Assembly: GCA_050252075.1 (NCBI GenBank)
Contig: JBFWLP010000047.1
Span: 1-24,230 of the forward strand
Direction: 5' to 3'
Length of the DNA: 24,230 nucleotides
DNA from: JAAYGT01 sp050252075
Lineage (GTDB): Bacteria > Pseudomonadota > Gammaproteobacteria > Burkholderiales > Burkholderiaceae_B
Position numbers and translations under genes: made by a program. Shown piece after piece: positions 1 through 8,012 of the stretch; within the stretch, counting starts at the first letter, position 1, and each line of letters begins with the position of its first letter. Under the pieces are notes generated by a model, which made no database searches, was not told the origin of the DNA, and was given only the letters and a program-made list of their open reading frames with translations.

Positions 1-64
1 TCTTAACCAACACCGGATCAAAATATTTTGTGAGCGGCCCGCAAAGCGCCTAGCGTTGAATTTA

Positions 65-126
65 CTCTGACCCCAAAACGGCTCTGACCCCGATTTTTAC
101 TCTGACCCCAAAGTTGCTCTGACCCC
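65..126 (+). repeat. Four direct copies of CTCTGACCCC upstream of rng
   Basis: The 10-mer CTCTGACCCC occurs four times in the same orientation, at 65-74, 82-91, 100-109 and 117-126, so the period is 17-18 bp. The spacers are A/T-rich and short (AAAACGG, GATTTTTA, AAAGTTG). Copies one and three are preceded by TTTA, the others by a G. The same 10-mer reappears four times, in mixed orientation, at 15360-15423. The array ends 12 bp before a TATACT box that may be the rng -10 element. It is not a coding repeat. The origin is unknown; a short REP-like interspersed element is the most economical reading. Confidence 0.85.
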
Positions 127-144
127 AACACTATCTCCTATACT
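114..144 (+). promoter_or_regulatory. Possible rng promoter
   Basis: TATACT at 139-144 matches five of six bases of the sigma-70 -10 consensus. The best -35 partner is TTGCTC at 114-119, which matches only TTG and lies 19 bp away, so the pair is weak. The -35 would lie inside the last CTCTGACCCC repeat, meaning the repeat array could supply or disturb this promoter. Transcription would begin near 151, leaving a leader of about 30 bases before the ATG at 183. Confidence 0.3.
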
Positions 145-182
145 GCGATGGTGTATTGGGAAGCTTTTTATTGGCGTTTTTT

Positions 183-1646
183 ATGACAGAAGACATTCTT
201 ATCAATGTAACGCCGTTCGAGACGCGGGTGGCGCTGGTTCAGCAGGGTTCGGTGCAGGAACTGCACATAGAGCGGAGTATTCAACGGGGCCATGTCGGCA
301 ATCTCTATTTAGGGAAGGTGGTACGTGTGTTGCCGGGGATGCAAAGCGCGTTTGTGGATATCGGGCTGGAGCGTGCGGCGTTCATTCATGTGGCGGATCT
401 GCGACAGAACCGCTCCGAGCGCAGCAACGGCGCCACACCCACCCCTATCGAGAAGCTGTTGTTTGAAGGGCAGCCGCTGATGGTTCAGGTTATTAAGGAT
501 CCGCTGGGAACGAAAGGCGCCCGGCTGTCGACGCAGATCAGCATTGCCGGGCGTATGCTGGTGTATCTGCCGTTCGATCCGCATATAGGTATCTCCCAGA
601 AAATTGAAGGCGAGGAATACCGGCTGCAGCTTCGCGAGCGGGTGGAACGGCTTCGCCCGGAAAGCGACCATGGCGGTTTTATTGTGCGCACCCAGGCCGA
701 AGGGGCCAGCGACGACGAACTGGAAGCCGATCAACGCTATCTGCGTACACTCTGGAACACGATCCAGACCAAGGCAAAAACGCAAGGATCCCCTTCCACC
801 TTGTATACCGACCTGACATTATCCCAACGGGTTTTGCGGGATATGGTGAATCCGAACACCGGTGGCATTATTGTCGACTCACGCACCACCACACAGGAGC
901 TCAAGGAATGGGCGGCCGTCTACACACCGTCGGTGCAGGACCGGATCCGGCATTACAGTGGGGAACGCCCTTTGTTCGACACGGCAAACGTCGATGATGA
1001 GATCGCGCGCGCGCTGTCTCGGCGCGTCGACCTGAAATCGGGCGGCTATCTTATTATCGACCAGACCGAAGCGCTGACGACGATCGATGTCAATACCGGC
1101 GGTTTTGTGGGTGGACGCAACTTTGACGACACTATCTTTAAAACCAATCTGGAGGCGGCCATTGCCATTGCGCGGCAATTGCGGTTACGAAACCTGGGCG
1201 GCATCATTATTCTGGACTTTATCGACATGGACGACGCCGACCATCGCGATGCGGTTCTGGCCGAGCTGAAAAAAGCGCTGAACAAAGACCGGACGCGCAC
1301 AACGATCAGCGGTTTCAGCCAGCTGGGGCTGGTGGAAATGACCCGCAAACGCACCCGCGACTCACTCGCCCATCAGCTGTGCGAACCATGCCCCACCTGC
1401 CAGTCGCGCGGCTCGGTACGTACCGCCCGCACCCTGTGCTATGAAATTCTGCGGGAAATTCTGCGGGAATCACGTCAGTTCGATCCCAAGGAATTTCGCA
1501 TAATAGCGTCGCAAGCCATCGTTGACCTGTTTCTGGAAGAGGAAAGCCCGCACATGGCAATGCTGAGCGACTTTATCGACAAGCCCATTTCGCTGGAAGT
1601 GGACAACCACTACACCCAGGAACAATACGATATTGTTCTAATCTAG
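183..1646 (+). CDS. rng: Ribonuclease G
   Basis: An endoribonuclease of the RNase E/G family, which processes the 5' end of 16S rRNA and degrades mRNAs in the cytoplasm. The 487-residue product has the usual RNase G length (about 489) and lacks the long C-terminal degradosome scaffold of RNase E. An S1-type domain covers about residues 35-125 (GNLYLGKV, FVDIGLERAAFIHV). The two metal-binding aspartates of the DNase I-like catalytic domain are visible at D302 (TIDVNTGG) and D345 (ILDFIDM). The zinc-link cysteines are C403 and C406 (CPTC). I chose the ATG at 183 because MTEDILINVTPFETRVA is the family's normal beginning; an in-frame TTG at 156 would add nine unrelated hydrophobic residues. The Shine-Dalgarno is poor. 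The next gene is convergent. Confidence 0.97.
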   Translation: MTEDILINVTPFETRVALVQQGSVQELHIERSIQRGHVGNLYLGKVVRVLPGMQSAFVDIGLERAAFIHVADLRQNRSERSNGATPTPIEKLLFEGQPLMVQVIKDPLGTKGARLSTQISIAGRMLVYLPFDPHIGISQKIEGEEYRLQLRERVERLRPESDHGGFIVRTQAEGASDDELEADQRYLRTLWNTIQTKAKTQGSPSTLYTDLTLSQRVLRDMVNPNTGGIIVDSRTTTQELKEWAAVYTPSVQDRIRHYSGERPLFDTANVDDEIARALSRRVDLKSGGYLIIDQTEALTTIDVNTGGFVGGRNFDDTIFKTNLEAAIAIARQLRLRNLGGIIILDFIDMDDADHRDAVLAELKKALNKDRTRTTISGFSQLGLVEMTRKRTRDSLAHQLCEPCPTCQSRGSVRTARTLCYEILREILRESRQFDPKEFRIIASQAIVDLFLEEESPHMAMLSDFIDKPISLEVDNHYTQEQYDIVLI

Positions 1647-1676
1647 AAAAACGAACCGCCCTGCGGCAACAGGTTT

Positions 1677-2114
1677 TCAGGAAGCCGTGCACTGATCGGG
1701 TTGATCAATGGCGCGGAAAAGCGCCTGTATCCGGTCTTCGGTTGCCTGGTTCTTATATTCGGTATAGACCGTGAACTTCACCCGCTGTTCTTGCCGAAAC
1801 GTGGGTTGGTACCAGGCAAGGTCGGCCAGAACGGCGACCTCGCCCGATGATTCGGCGGCAGGCATATACACGACGCTTGCGTACGACGTTTCATGAGGGT
1901 CAAGCCGGAAAGTGTAGGTGACGCCGCACGCGGCCTGATGTTTGAACAGGGCCAGCTGAATTTGGGGGAATGTGCTTAACACAACCCGCTCGGTGCGCAG
2001 ATTCACCTCTTTGCGAAGGGAGTCGAGCGGCCCGACACCTTTCTTTTCAGTGGCCGCACAACCGGCAAGCACTGCCAGAACTGCCGCAAACGCCAACGGT
2101 TTCATCATTGTCAT
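1677..2114 (-). CDS. Putative small lipoprotein of unknown function
   Basis: A 145-residue protein with a short positively charged start, a hydrophobic segment and a clear lipobox (LAGC, cysteine at residue 19), so it is probably a lipid-anchored envelope protein processed by signal peptidase II. The mature part is about 127 residues, with alternating hydrophobic residues suggesting beta structure, and has two further cysteines (in AACGVTY and near the C-terminus, DQCTAS) that could form a disulfide. I do not recognise the family. It starts 18 bp after msbA on the same strand, so the two are probably cotranscribed, which hints at an envelope role but does not show one. A GGGGGA ribosome-binding sequence lies just upstream; its spacing suits the ATG at 2108 better than the one at 2114, so the protein may be two residues shorter. 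Confidence 0.75.
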   Translation of the reverse strand: MTMMKPLAFAAVLAVLAGCAATEKKGVGPLDSLRKEVNLRTERVVLSTFPQIQLALFKHQAACGVTYTFRLDPHETSYASVVYMPAAESSGEVAVLADLAWYQPTFRQEQRVKFTVYTEYKNQATEDRIQALFRAIDQPDQCTAS

Positions 2115-2132
2115 TTTTCCCCCATTACCTCG

Positions 2133-3905
2133 TTAGTCTTCACGAAACTGCATACGATACAAGCCGGCATACAAACCATCGCGCGCCAGCAACTCGTCGT
2201 GACGCCCCTGCTCCACAATACAACCGGCATCCAGCACAACAATCGTGTCCGCTTTCTGTACCGTGGACAAACGATGCGCGATCACCAGCGTGGTACGGCC
2301 CGCCATCAGGCCTTCCAGCGATGCCTGCACCTGCCGCTCGGCCTCGTTGTCCAGCGCCGACGTAGCCTCATCCAGAATAAGAATAGGCGCATTCTTGATT
2401 AAAGCACGGGCAATGGCCAGCCGCTGGCGCTGCCCTCCTGACAACTGGCTGGCATTTTCACCCACGGGGGTATCCATTCCCTGGGGCAAACTGTCAACGA
2501 AATCGAGCAGGCTGGCGGCGGCCAGTGCATGGCGGATCTCTTCCCGATCCACATCGTGCAAGGCGCCGTACGCGACGTTTTCGGCAATAGTGCCTTCGAA
2601 CAGCACCACATCCTGACTGACCAGAGACAAGTGCGAGCGCAGGTCACGCAGTTTCAGGTCGCGGATATCCACATCGTCAATGCATACCGCACCGCCGGTG
2701 GGCGTAACAAACCGGGGCAACATATTGACGAGCGTGGTTTTGCCGCTACCCGAACGCCCGACCAAGGCCACCGTCTGTCCGGGTTCGACGGTCAGGGACA
2801 CATGCGACAGCGTGTTGGACGACGTGCCGGGAAACTGATGCGAGACGTCGTTGAACGTGACACGCCCCCGCACAGGTACCGCCAGCGTTTGGGTGCCTGT
2901 GTCTTGTTCAGGCTTCTGATCAACCAGGGCGAAGACGCTTTCGGCCGAAATCAGCATGCGCTGCATGGCGCTGGCGATGTTGGTCAGACGCTTCATGGGA
3001 TCGAAAATCTGGCCGAGCGCCGCCATAAAGGCGGCAAAGCTACCCACCGTCAGGCCACCCGTGTTTGCCTGGTAAAGGGCCACGGCAATCACTGACGCCA
3101 CCGAGATTGCAATCGAGAACTGGGAAAGCGGCGACATGGCGGCGTCGGCACTGGCCGCCCGCATGGCGAAACGCCGCAAACGACCATTCACATAGGCAAA
3201 ACGCTGTGACTCGTGATCGTAGCCGTCGAAAAGCTTGATAACCCGCTGACCTTCGATGCCCTCGCGAACTACCCGCGTTAGCTCGGCATTCATGCCGATG
3301 GTGTCGCGGTTGATACGGCGCAAACGCCGAATGAAGATGCGCGCAATGATCGTGGAAACAGGCAGCATCACGAGCACAATGAGCGTGAGCTGCCAGGACA
3401 TATACAGCAGCACCGCCAGCAGCGCGATCACCACCAGCGTTTCCCGTACCACGACCGTAATGACATCGGTGGCCAGCCCGGTAACGGTGCCGGCATCAAT
3501 GGTGAAGCGATTCAACAAACGGCCCGAGTCACCTTTTTTGAACTCTTCATCGGACAACCCCAGCAAACGCTCGAACATTTCGCGTCGCAAGCCCAGCAGC
3601 ATGTTATTGGCCACCCACGCCAGCAGGTAGGAACTGGCAAAGCTGCACACACCGCGCAGAAACATCAAACCCACGACGGCCAGCGGAATCGTCCACATAT
3701 ACTCGGGTTTGCTGCCATTGAAGCCCTCGTCGAGCAAAGGCTTCATGATCACCGCCAGCGTGGGCTGCGTGGCCGCCGCGACACTGACCAGCGCCACTGC
3801 CAGCGCCACCACTTTCCAATAGGCCCCTAGACGGCTGTAAATGCGTCGCCATAAATAGAACTTGACCGGCTCTGCGTTCGCCGCAGGCGTTTCGGGGGCT
3901 GACAT
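2133..3905 (-). CDS. msbA: Lipid A export ABC transporter, permease/ATPase (MsbA)
   Basis: A half-transporter that, as a homodimer, flips lipid A-core from the inner to the outer leaflet of the cytoplasmic membrane. The 590 residues match the family's usual size (about 580). The membrane domain spans about residues 30-320 with six hydrophobic segments. The nucleotide-binding domain follows: Walker A GRSGSGKTT at 383-391, Q-loop Q431, signature LSGGQRQR at 488-495, Walker B ILILDEAT with D512/E513, and switch histidine H544. All ATPase residues are present. The ATG at 3905 gives an N-terminus with a short polar lead before the first membrane helix, as expected. It is divergent from a heptosyltransferase-like gene and lies near a core-glycosyltransferase cluster, which supports lipid A-core rather than drug export as the substrate. 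A related multidrug exporter cannot be excluded from motifs alone. Confidence 0.92.
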   Translation of the reverse strand: MSAPETPAANAEPVKFYLWRRIYSRLGAYWKVVALAVALVSVAAATQPTLAVIMKPLLDEGFNGSKPEYMWTIPLAVVGLMFLRGVCSFASSYLLAWVANNMLLGLRREMFERLLGLSDEEFKKGDSGRLLNRFTIDAGTVTGLATDVITVVVRETLVVIALLAVLLYMSWQLTLIVLVMLPVSTIIARIFIRRLRRINRDTIGMNAELTRVVREGIEGQRVIKLFDGYDHESQRFAYVNGRLRRFAMRAASADAAMSPLSQFSIAISVASVIAVALYQANTGGLTVGSFAAFMAALGQIFDPMKRLTNIASAMQRMLISAESVFALVDQKPEQDTGTQTLAVPVRGRVTFNDVSHQFPGTSSNTLSHVSLTVEPGQTVALVGRSGSGKTTLVNMLPRFVTPTGGAVCIDDVDIRDLKLRDLRSHLSLVSQDVVLFEGTIAENVAYGALHDVDREEIRHALAAASLLDFVDSLPQGMDTPVGENASQLSGGQRQRLAIARALIKNAPILILDEATSALDNEAERQVQASLEGLMAGRTTLVIAHRLSTVQKADTIVVLDAGCIVEQGRHDELLARDGLYAGLYRMQFRED

Positions 3906-3927
3906 TGAGGGAACTCTCGCTTATATA
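3899..3927 (+). promoter_or_regulatory. Possible promoter of the heptosyltransferase operon
   Basis: CTGACA at 3899-3904 matches five of six bases of the -35 consensus. TATATA (3922-3927) is 17 bp downstream and overlaps a better -10 hexamer, TATACT at 3924-3929, which would need a 19-bp spacer. The -35 lies over the start codon of the divergent msbA gene, so transcription of the two units may interfere. The 95-bp spacer 3906-4000 holds no stronger candidate. Confidence 0.3.
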
Positions 3928-4000
3928 CTATGGGGAAATCATTTTAACCGCTTGCTTGCCGTAGCCCTCGGGCACGTTCATTAACTGCTGTTCGCCGACC

Positions 4001-4981
4001 ATGCCCTCTCCCTCTGCCGTTTATTTGCGTCTTCCCAACTGGATCGGCGATGTCTGCATGAGCCTGCCCAGTCTGGAAGCGGTCATTGCCACCGGTCAAC
4101 CCGTCGTGGTGTGCGCCCGCGGGTGGGCACGCGACTTGCTGGCGGGTTACCCGTTGGCCGGATTCATTGAAATGCATGGCCAATGGCGCCGTGATCGCGC
4201 CGCCGTGAGCGAATTTCGCAAGCAGGCCCATCACCTGCGACCCGTTGGACTGCTTCTACCCGACTCCCTGTCCAGCGCGCTGGTGTTTCGCTTCGCCGGC
4301 GTGCCGGCGGCGGGATACCGCGATGACGCCCGCGGCCTGCTTCTGCGCTGGCCGGTTCGCAAACCCAAAGGACAACGGCACGCAGTGGAGTCCTGGCTTC
4401 ATTTAACGACGCAGGCACTTGAGCGATGGTCACTGCCCGTGACTCCGCCGACAGGACGGCGACACCTGAACCTTGCCGTGCTTGAGCGCCATGAACAGCA
4501 GGCTCTCGATGCGCTTGAAGGCCGGAACCTGCCGGTCAACGACTTCATCCTGATCGCTCCAACGGCCACCGGACTGCACAAGGGCCGGGTGAAAGTGTGG
4601 CCCCACTTCGACGCACTGACCCGCCGCTTACAAGCCAACGGCTACCCGGTCGCCATGTGCCCGCCGCCCTCGGAACAACAGGCCGCGAAAATCGCCGCAC
4701 CTACGGCCATCAACCTGCCTGCGCTTAAACTGGGTGCCTTTGCCGCGCTTACGCGTCAGGCTAAACTGGTCGTTTGCAACGACTCCGGCGTGTCCCACCT
4801 GGCCGCCGCCGCCGGAGCAAACCAGCTGACACTGTTCGGAGTGACTCACCCCGACCGAACCGGGCCCTGGTCAGAAACGGCGGTCTGCCTGGGAACATTC
4901 GACCACTGGCCCTCGCTTGAGCAGGTGTATCAACAGGTAATTGGCCTGTTGCAACCATCGCCCACCCATTCGGGAAACTAA
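4001..4981 (+). CDS. Glycosyltransferase family 9 (LPS heptosyltransferase-like)
   Basis: A 326-residue member of the GT9 family, which transfers ADP-heptose to the LPS inner core on the cytoplasmic face of the membrane. The N-terminal motif LPNWIGDVCMSLPSLEA (about residues 11-27) carries the aspartate (D17) at the position of the catalytic base of WaaC/WaaF. A phosphate/nucleotide-binding region follows at about 184-203 (IAPTATGLHKGRVKVWPHF), and the conserved ADP-heptose site NDSGVSHLAAAAG lies at 260-272. It is somewhat shorter than typical WaaF (about 345). It begins a tight + strand operon and is divergent from msbA. Whether it is heptosyltransferase I, II or III cannot be decided here, and another ADP-sugar substrate is possible, so no symbol is given. 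Confidence 0.87.
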   Translation: MPSPSAVYLRLPNWIGDVCMSLPSLEAVIATGQPVVVCARGWARDLLAGYPLAGFIEMHGQWRRDRAAVSEFRKQAHHLRPVGLLLPDSLSSALVFRFAGVPAAGYRDDARGLLLRWPVRKPKGQRHAVESWLHLTTQALERWSLPVTPPTGRRHLNLAVLERHEQQALDALEGRNLPVNDFILIAPTATGLHKGRVKVWPHFDALTRRLQANGYPVAMCPPPSEQQAAKIAAPTAINLPALKLGAFAALTRQAKLVVCNDSGVSHLAAAAGANQLTLFGVTHPDRTGPWSETAVCLGTFDHWPSLEQVYQQVIGLLQPSPTHSGN

Positions 4982-4991
4982 CCATCATCAC

Positions 4992-5756
4992 ATGACGCTA
5001 TCCAGTTTACTGACCAGTCTGGTTATTCCGCTTAATCTCAGCGTAGCTCTTCTTATCCTTGCGGTTATTTTGTTTGTGTTGCGCCTTCGCCGCAGCGCCG
5101 CTGCCGTAACTCTGGCCGCCATAGTCTGGGTGGTGTTCTGGTCGCTGCCGGCCTCTACCCTGTGGGCGGGCGGCGGACTAGAGCAACGTTATCCCCATCA
5201 GCCGGCGGAGCAGGTGAACGCCGCGCAGGCTATCGTGGTATTGGGGGGCATTACGGCGGGCGGTAAACATAACTGGTTTGAACCCCACGATGCCGACCTT
5301 GCCGTTCAACGGGTGGACACAGCGGCGGAACTTTTCAAGGCGGGTCGGGCCCCCTATATTGTGGTGTCGGGCGCGGCACTGGAAGGCAATGTCAGCGAAG
5401 CCCAGATCATGGCCAACGCACTCCGGCAGCAAGGCGTGCCCAATGAGGCGATCATCATGGAAAACCAAAGCCTGACCACCCATGAGAACGCCTTGTACAC
5501 GGCCAGGCTGCTCGAAAAGCTGGGATTCAGAAACATTATTCTTGTCACTTCGTCACTGCACATGCCAAGGGCCATGGCCGTGTTTATGAAACAAGGTATA
5601 CAGCCACAGGCGGCGCCCTCTCCCCCACAGATTGTGGTGCCGTCCGATCCCCGTTTCAGCTTCTGGCAACCGAATCTGCAGGTGCTTGATGCCAGCCGTT
5701 CGATCATCAAAGAATATGTCGGCATGCTGGTGTATTGGCTACGCGGCTGGACATGA
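4992..5756 (+). CDS. YdcF/ElyC-like DUF218 membrane protein
   Basis: A 254-residue protein with two N-terminal membrane segments (about residues 9-31 and 37-58) followed by a DUF218 domain (about 79-215). Family hallmarks are the opening strand AIVVLGGIT, the charged GRAPYIVVSGA strand, the TTHENA motif (162-167) and LVTSSLHMPRA (184-194). E. coli ElyC (YcbC), of the same architecture, supports envelope integrity and the undecaprenyl-phosphate cycle; the biochemical activity is not established. The ATG at 4992 was chosen because it starts directly before the first membrane helix and lies 10 bp after the preceding stop codon; upstream in-frame codons lie inside the heptosyltransferase-like gene. 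Its TGA overlaps the next gene's ATG. An envelope-glycan role is inferred from family and context. Confidence 0.85.
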   Translation: MTLSSLLTSLVIPLNLSVALLILAVILFVLRLRRSAAAVTLAAIVWVVFWSLPASTLWAGGGLEQRYPHQPAEQVNAAQAIVVLGGITAGGKHNWFEPHDADLAVQRVDTAAELFKAGRAPYIVVSGAALEGNVSEAQIMANALRQQGVPNEAIIMENQSLTTHENALYTARLLEKLGFRNIILVTSSLHMPRAMAVFMKQGIQPQAAPSPPQIVVPSDPRFSFWQPNLQVLDASRSIIKEYVGMLVYWLRGWT

Positions 5757-6031
5757 CCATGACGTTGGCCTGCCGTTCGGGTTGCGGAGCCTGCTGCATC
5801 GCCCCTTCCATATCTAGCCCTATCCCTGGAATGCCTGGCGGAAAACCTGCCGGTGTGCCTTGCGTACAACTGGATGACACGCTGCGGTGCAAGATCTTTG
5901 GCCGCCCGGAACGACCCGATGTCTGTGTGTCGTTACGCCCGGAACAGAGTATGTGCGGCAGCAGCCGGGAACATGCGCTGCTGTGGCTTGCCGGCCTGGA
6001 GCAGGCAACCCGGCCACGAGCAGGCGACTGA
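5753..6031 (+). CDS. YkgJ-family cysteine cluster protein
   Basis: A 92-residue protein with eight cysteines at positions 7, 11, 14, 15, 37, 46, 58 and 68. The opening CRSGCGACC motif and the spacing of the later cysteines are typical of the YkgJ/UPF0153 family, annotated as zinc- or iron-chelating cluster proteins of uncertain function. The ATG at 5753 overlaps the preceding TGA as ATGA, which indicates translational coupling; a second ATG six bases later is an alternative. The last 20 residues are polar and may be disordered. The gene is the last of a three-gene + strand unit and ends 16 bp from the convergent glycosyltransferase gene. No reaction can be assigned. Confidence 0.82.
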   Translation: MTMTLACRSGCGACCIAPSISSPIPGMPGGKPAGVPCVQLDDTLRCKIFGRPERPDVCVSLRPEQSMCGSSREHALLWLAGLEQATRPRAGD

Positions 6032-6047
6032 CGCCCGCCACCGATTG

Positions 6048-7259
6048 TCAACCGCGCCTTTCTGTCGCTTGTGCGCTTTGCGCAGTGCCCGCGTCTTGGC
6101 TGCGTTCGGCCAGGATATCGCGGTACAGACGCACGTACTCGATCGCCACCCGAGACCAGCCATGCTGCTCCACAACGTCGGCGGCGCCACACGCAAGCTG
6201 CCTGCGCCTATCGGCGTTGCCGGCCACTTGCTCAATGAACCCTGCCAGTTGCGCATCGTTCTCGGGATGATCCAGTAACAATGCACTGACCCCATGCTCG
6301 ACATAATGAGCAAAGCCGCACCAGGGCTCCGGGCTCAGAATGACCGGCAAACCATAGGACATGGCTTCCAGGGGGGCCATGCCGAAGCTGTCGTTCAGCG
6401 TGGGATGCACGTAGACATCGGCCAGCCCGTAGTACGGCGCGACGTCGGAGGTTTCCTTGATCATGGCCACCCGGTCGCGAAGCGCGGCAACACGGGGCGA
6501 CTTCGTCAGATAGTCACGGGCTTCGCGATTGGCGCCGACCACCACCAGTTTGTAACGCTCCGGCAGCCTTTCCAGCGCCCGCAGTGCGGTGGGCAGGCCT
6601 TTGCGCATGGGGTTGCGCGCCACCATCAGGCAAATGCACGCCTGGTCATCCCACCCCAGTTGCTCGCGCAGGATTTGCCGCTGCCCGGGATCGCCCGGAA
6701 CGGCCGGCACCACACCCGGAGGAATCACCGGACTATTCAGCGCTTCACCATAAGCCTTCTTCAACTGGTCGGAGATAAGCCCCGATACGGCAACCGTGCG
6801 ATGTGCCGGTCGCGGCTGAACACGACGCGCCTCCAGGCGCAGGTAGGTTTGAACGCGGGGGCTGACATACGAAAGCCAGCGCTTGAGCAACGGCAGCGGC
6901 CGAACGCGCCAGTTGTAGCGCACCGGCGTAACGTGCACGACCTCGACGTCACCGCACCAACCATTCATATGAGAGTGCACGATATCGAAGCCCTTGCGCG
7001 TGGCCCGATGGGCGCGCACCGCAAACCAGAGTACCCGCAACCAGCTGGGAAGCCCGCGCCGGGTGCGCAAAGGAACGTAAGGCAGGGCCAGCCCGCACTT
7101 CCTGTCGTATTCCCGCGCAAAGACGGTAACGTCGTGCGTCTTTGACAGTTCGCGCATCAATTCCACGCCATAGGCTTCGGCACCACCGAAACGATGGCCA
7201 AAACGGTCGACCACAAAGGCAATTTTCAGGCGCCGCTGCGGCGCAGAGGGCTCTGTCAT
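6048..7259 (-). CDS. Glycosyltransferase family 4, WaaG-like
   Basis: A 403-residue GT-B glycosyltransferase, probably acting on the LPS core at the inner face of the cytoplasmic membrane. The N-terminal domain opens with KIAFVVDRFGHRFGGAEAY (about 12-30), whose GGAE motif is typical of GT4 acceptor domains. The C-terminal donor domain has ARNPMRKG with R215 and K220 as likely phosphate contacts, and NDSFGMAPLEAMSYGLPVI at about 289-307. Here the usual E-x7-E is D290-x7-E298. The last 20 or so residues are polar and probably disordered. The start overlaps the stop codon of the upstream deacetylase (ATGA, 7256-7259). It is the last gene of the cluster that begins after dnaE. WaaG, a core glucosyltransferase, is the nearest well-known enzyme by motif, but the sugar transferred is unknown. 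Confidence 0.88.
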   Translation of the reverse strand: MTEPSAPQRRLKIAFVVDRFGHRFGGAEAYGVELMRELSKTHDVTVFAREYDRKCGLALPYVPLRTRRGLPSWLRVLWFAVRAHRATRKGFDIVHSHMNGWCGDVEVVHVTPVRYNWRVRPLPLLKRWLSYVSPRVQTYLRLEARRVQPRPAHRTVAVSGLISDQLKKAYGEALNSPVIPPGVVPAVPGDPGQRQILREQLGWDDQACICLMVARNPMRKGLPTALRALERLPERYKLVVVGANREARDYLTKSPRVAALRDRVAMIKETSDVAPYYGLADVYVHPTLNDSFGMAPLEAMSYGLPVILSPEPWCGFAHYVEHGVSALLLDHPENDAQLAGFIEQVAGNADRRRQLACGAADVVEQHGWSRVAIEYVRLYRDILAERSQDAGTAQSAQATERRG

Positions 7260-8005
7260 ACGCGGGGGCTCTGGGTGTTTTCAAGCGAACGGCGCTTGCG
7301 GTCCTCAAGGCTGGTCAGACATTTTTGCAGGAAGCGAAGCAAATGAGTGGATCGGGCGACCACCACGCGCGGCAAGCCAAACATATCGTCGTTCGCGCGG
7401 GCCAGGCCGCCGGCCGTTGTGGTGGCATTGGTATATCCCGCCTGGGCCACCAGCCGGCGTAATTCCATGTTTTCGTGGCCATAGGGATAGCAAAACGCCG
7501 TGACCGGTACGCCCGCAATAGACTCCAGCATCGTACGCGACACGTCAATTTGGCGGCGCGCGTCATCCGGTGAAAGCGTGGTCAGATCGGGGTGGTCGAG
7601 CGTGTGCGAACCCACTTCCATGCCCGCATCGGCCCAGACACGAATGTCTTCGGCCGACATCAAGCCGGACGGCGCGATTCCCTTGGCGTGGTCCCAGACG
7701 TTGCTGCCGCCGAGCTGTTGGGCCACAAAATAGTTGGTGGCGGTAAAGCCCTGCTCGAGCAAGACAGGCAACGCGTTCTGCAGCACATTCGTGTAGCCGT
7801 CGTCGAAGGTGATACCCACCACCTTCCCCGCTTTTCGGCCCTGCAGATAAGGCATAAGCTGCGCCATGGACAGACCGGTGTAACCCAGGCGGCGCAGCCA
7901 GCGCATTTGCCGGCGAAAATCGGCCGGATGGACAATCAGGCTGCGATACGGCGTTCCCCGCGCAGCCGGCTGCCCGATTTGGTGGTACATAAGAATGGGT
8001 ATCAT
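7256..8005 (-). CDS. Polysaccharide deacetylase family protein (NodB homology domain)
   Basis: A 249-residue carbohydrate esterase family 4 protein predicted to remove N-acetyl groups from a GlcNAc-type sugar. The NodB motifs are visible: TFDDGY with D68 and D69 (base and metal ligand), SHTLDH with metal ligands H134 and H138, and a CYPYG motif at 172-176. The start MIPILMYHQIG is the usual opening of this family; an in-frame region open to 8071 lies within the upstream glycosyltransferase gene and is rejected. There is no signal peptide, so it should act in the cytoplasm, consistent with modification of nascent LPS core. It starts 7 bp after the upstream stop, and its own stop overlaps the next start. 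A second deacetylase lies in the same cluster (9883-10740). Confidence 0.88.
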   Translation of the reverse strand: MIPILMYHQIGQPAARGTPYRSLIVHPADFRRQMRWLRRLGYTGLSMAQLMPYLQGRKAGKVVGITFDDGYTNVLQNALPVLLEQGFTATNYFVAQQLGGSNVWDHAKGIAPSGLMSAEDIRVWADAGMEVGSHTLDHPDLTTLSPDDARRQIDVSRTMLESIAGVPVTAFCYPYGHENMELRRLVAQAGYTNATTTAGGLARANDDMFGLPRVVVARSTHLLRFLQKCLTSLEDRKRRSLENTQSPRV

Positions 8006-8012
8006 GCGCCGA

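Noticed and set aside
3..53. Open frame ending in TAG at 51-53, possibly the 3' end of an upstream gene such as maf
   Set aside because: Only 16 codons are visible and the residues match no family I can name; too short to annotate.
1647..1676. Terminator between convergent rng and the lipoprotein gene
   Set aside because: Only 4-bp stems can be drawn (CCGC/GCGG or CCTG/CAGG) with weak flanking A and T runs; not convincing.
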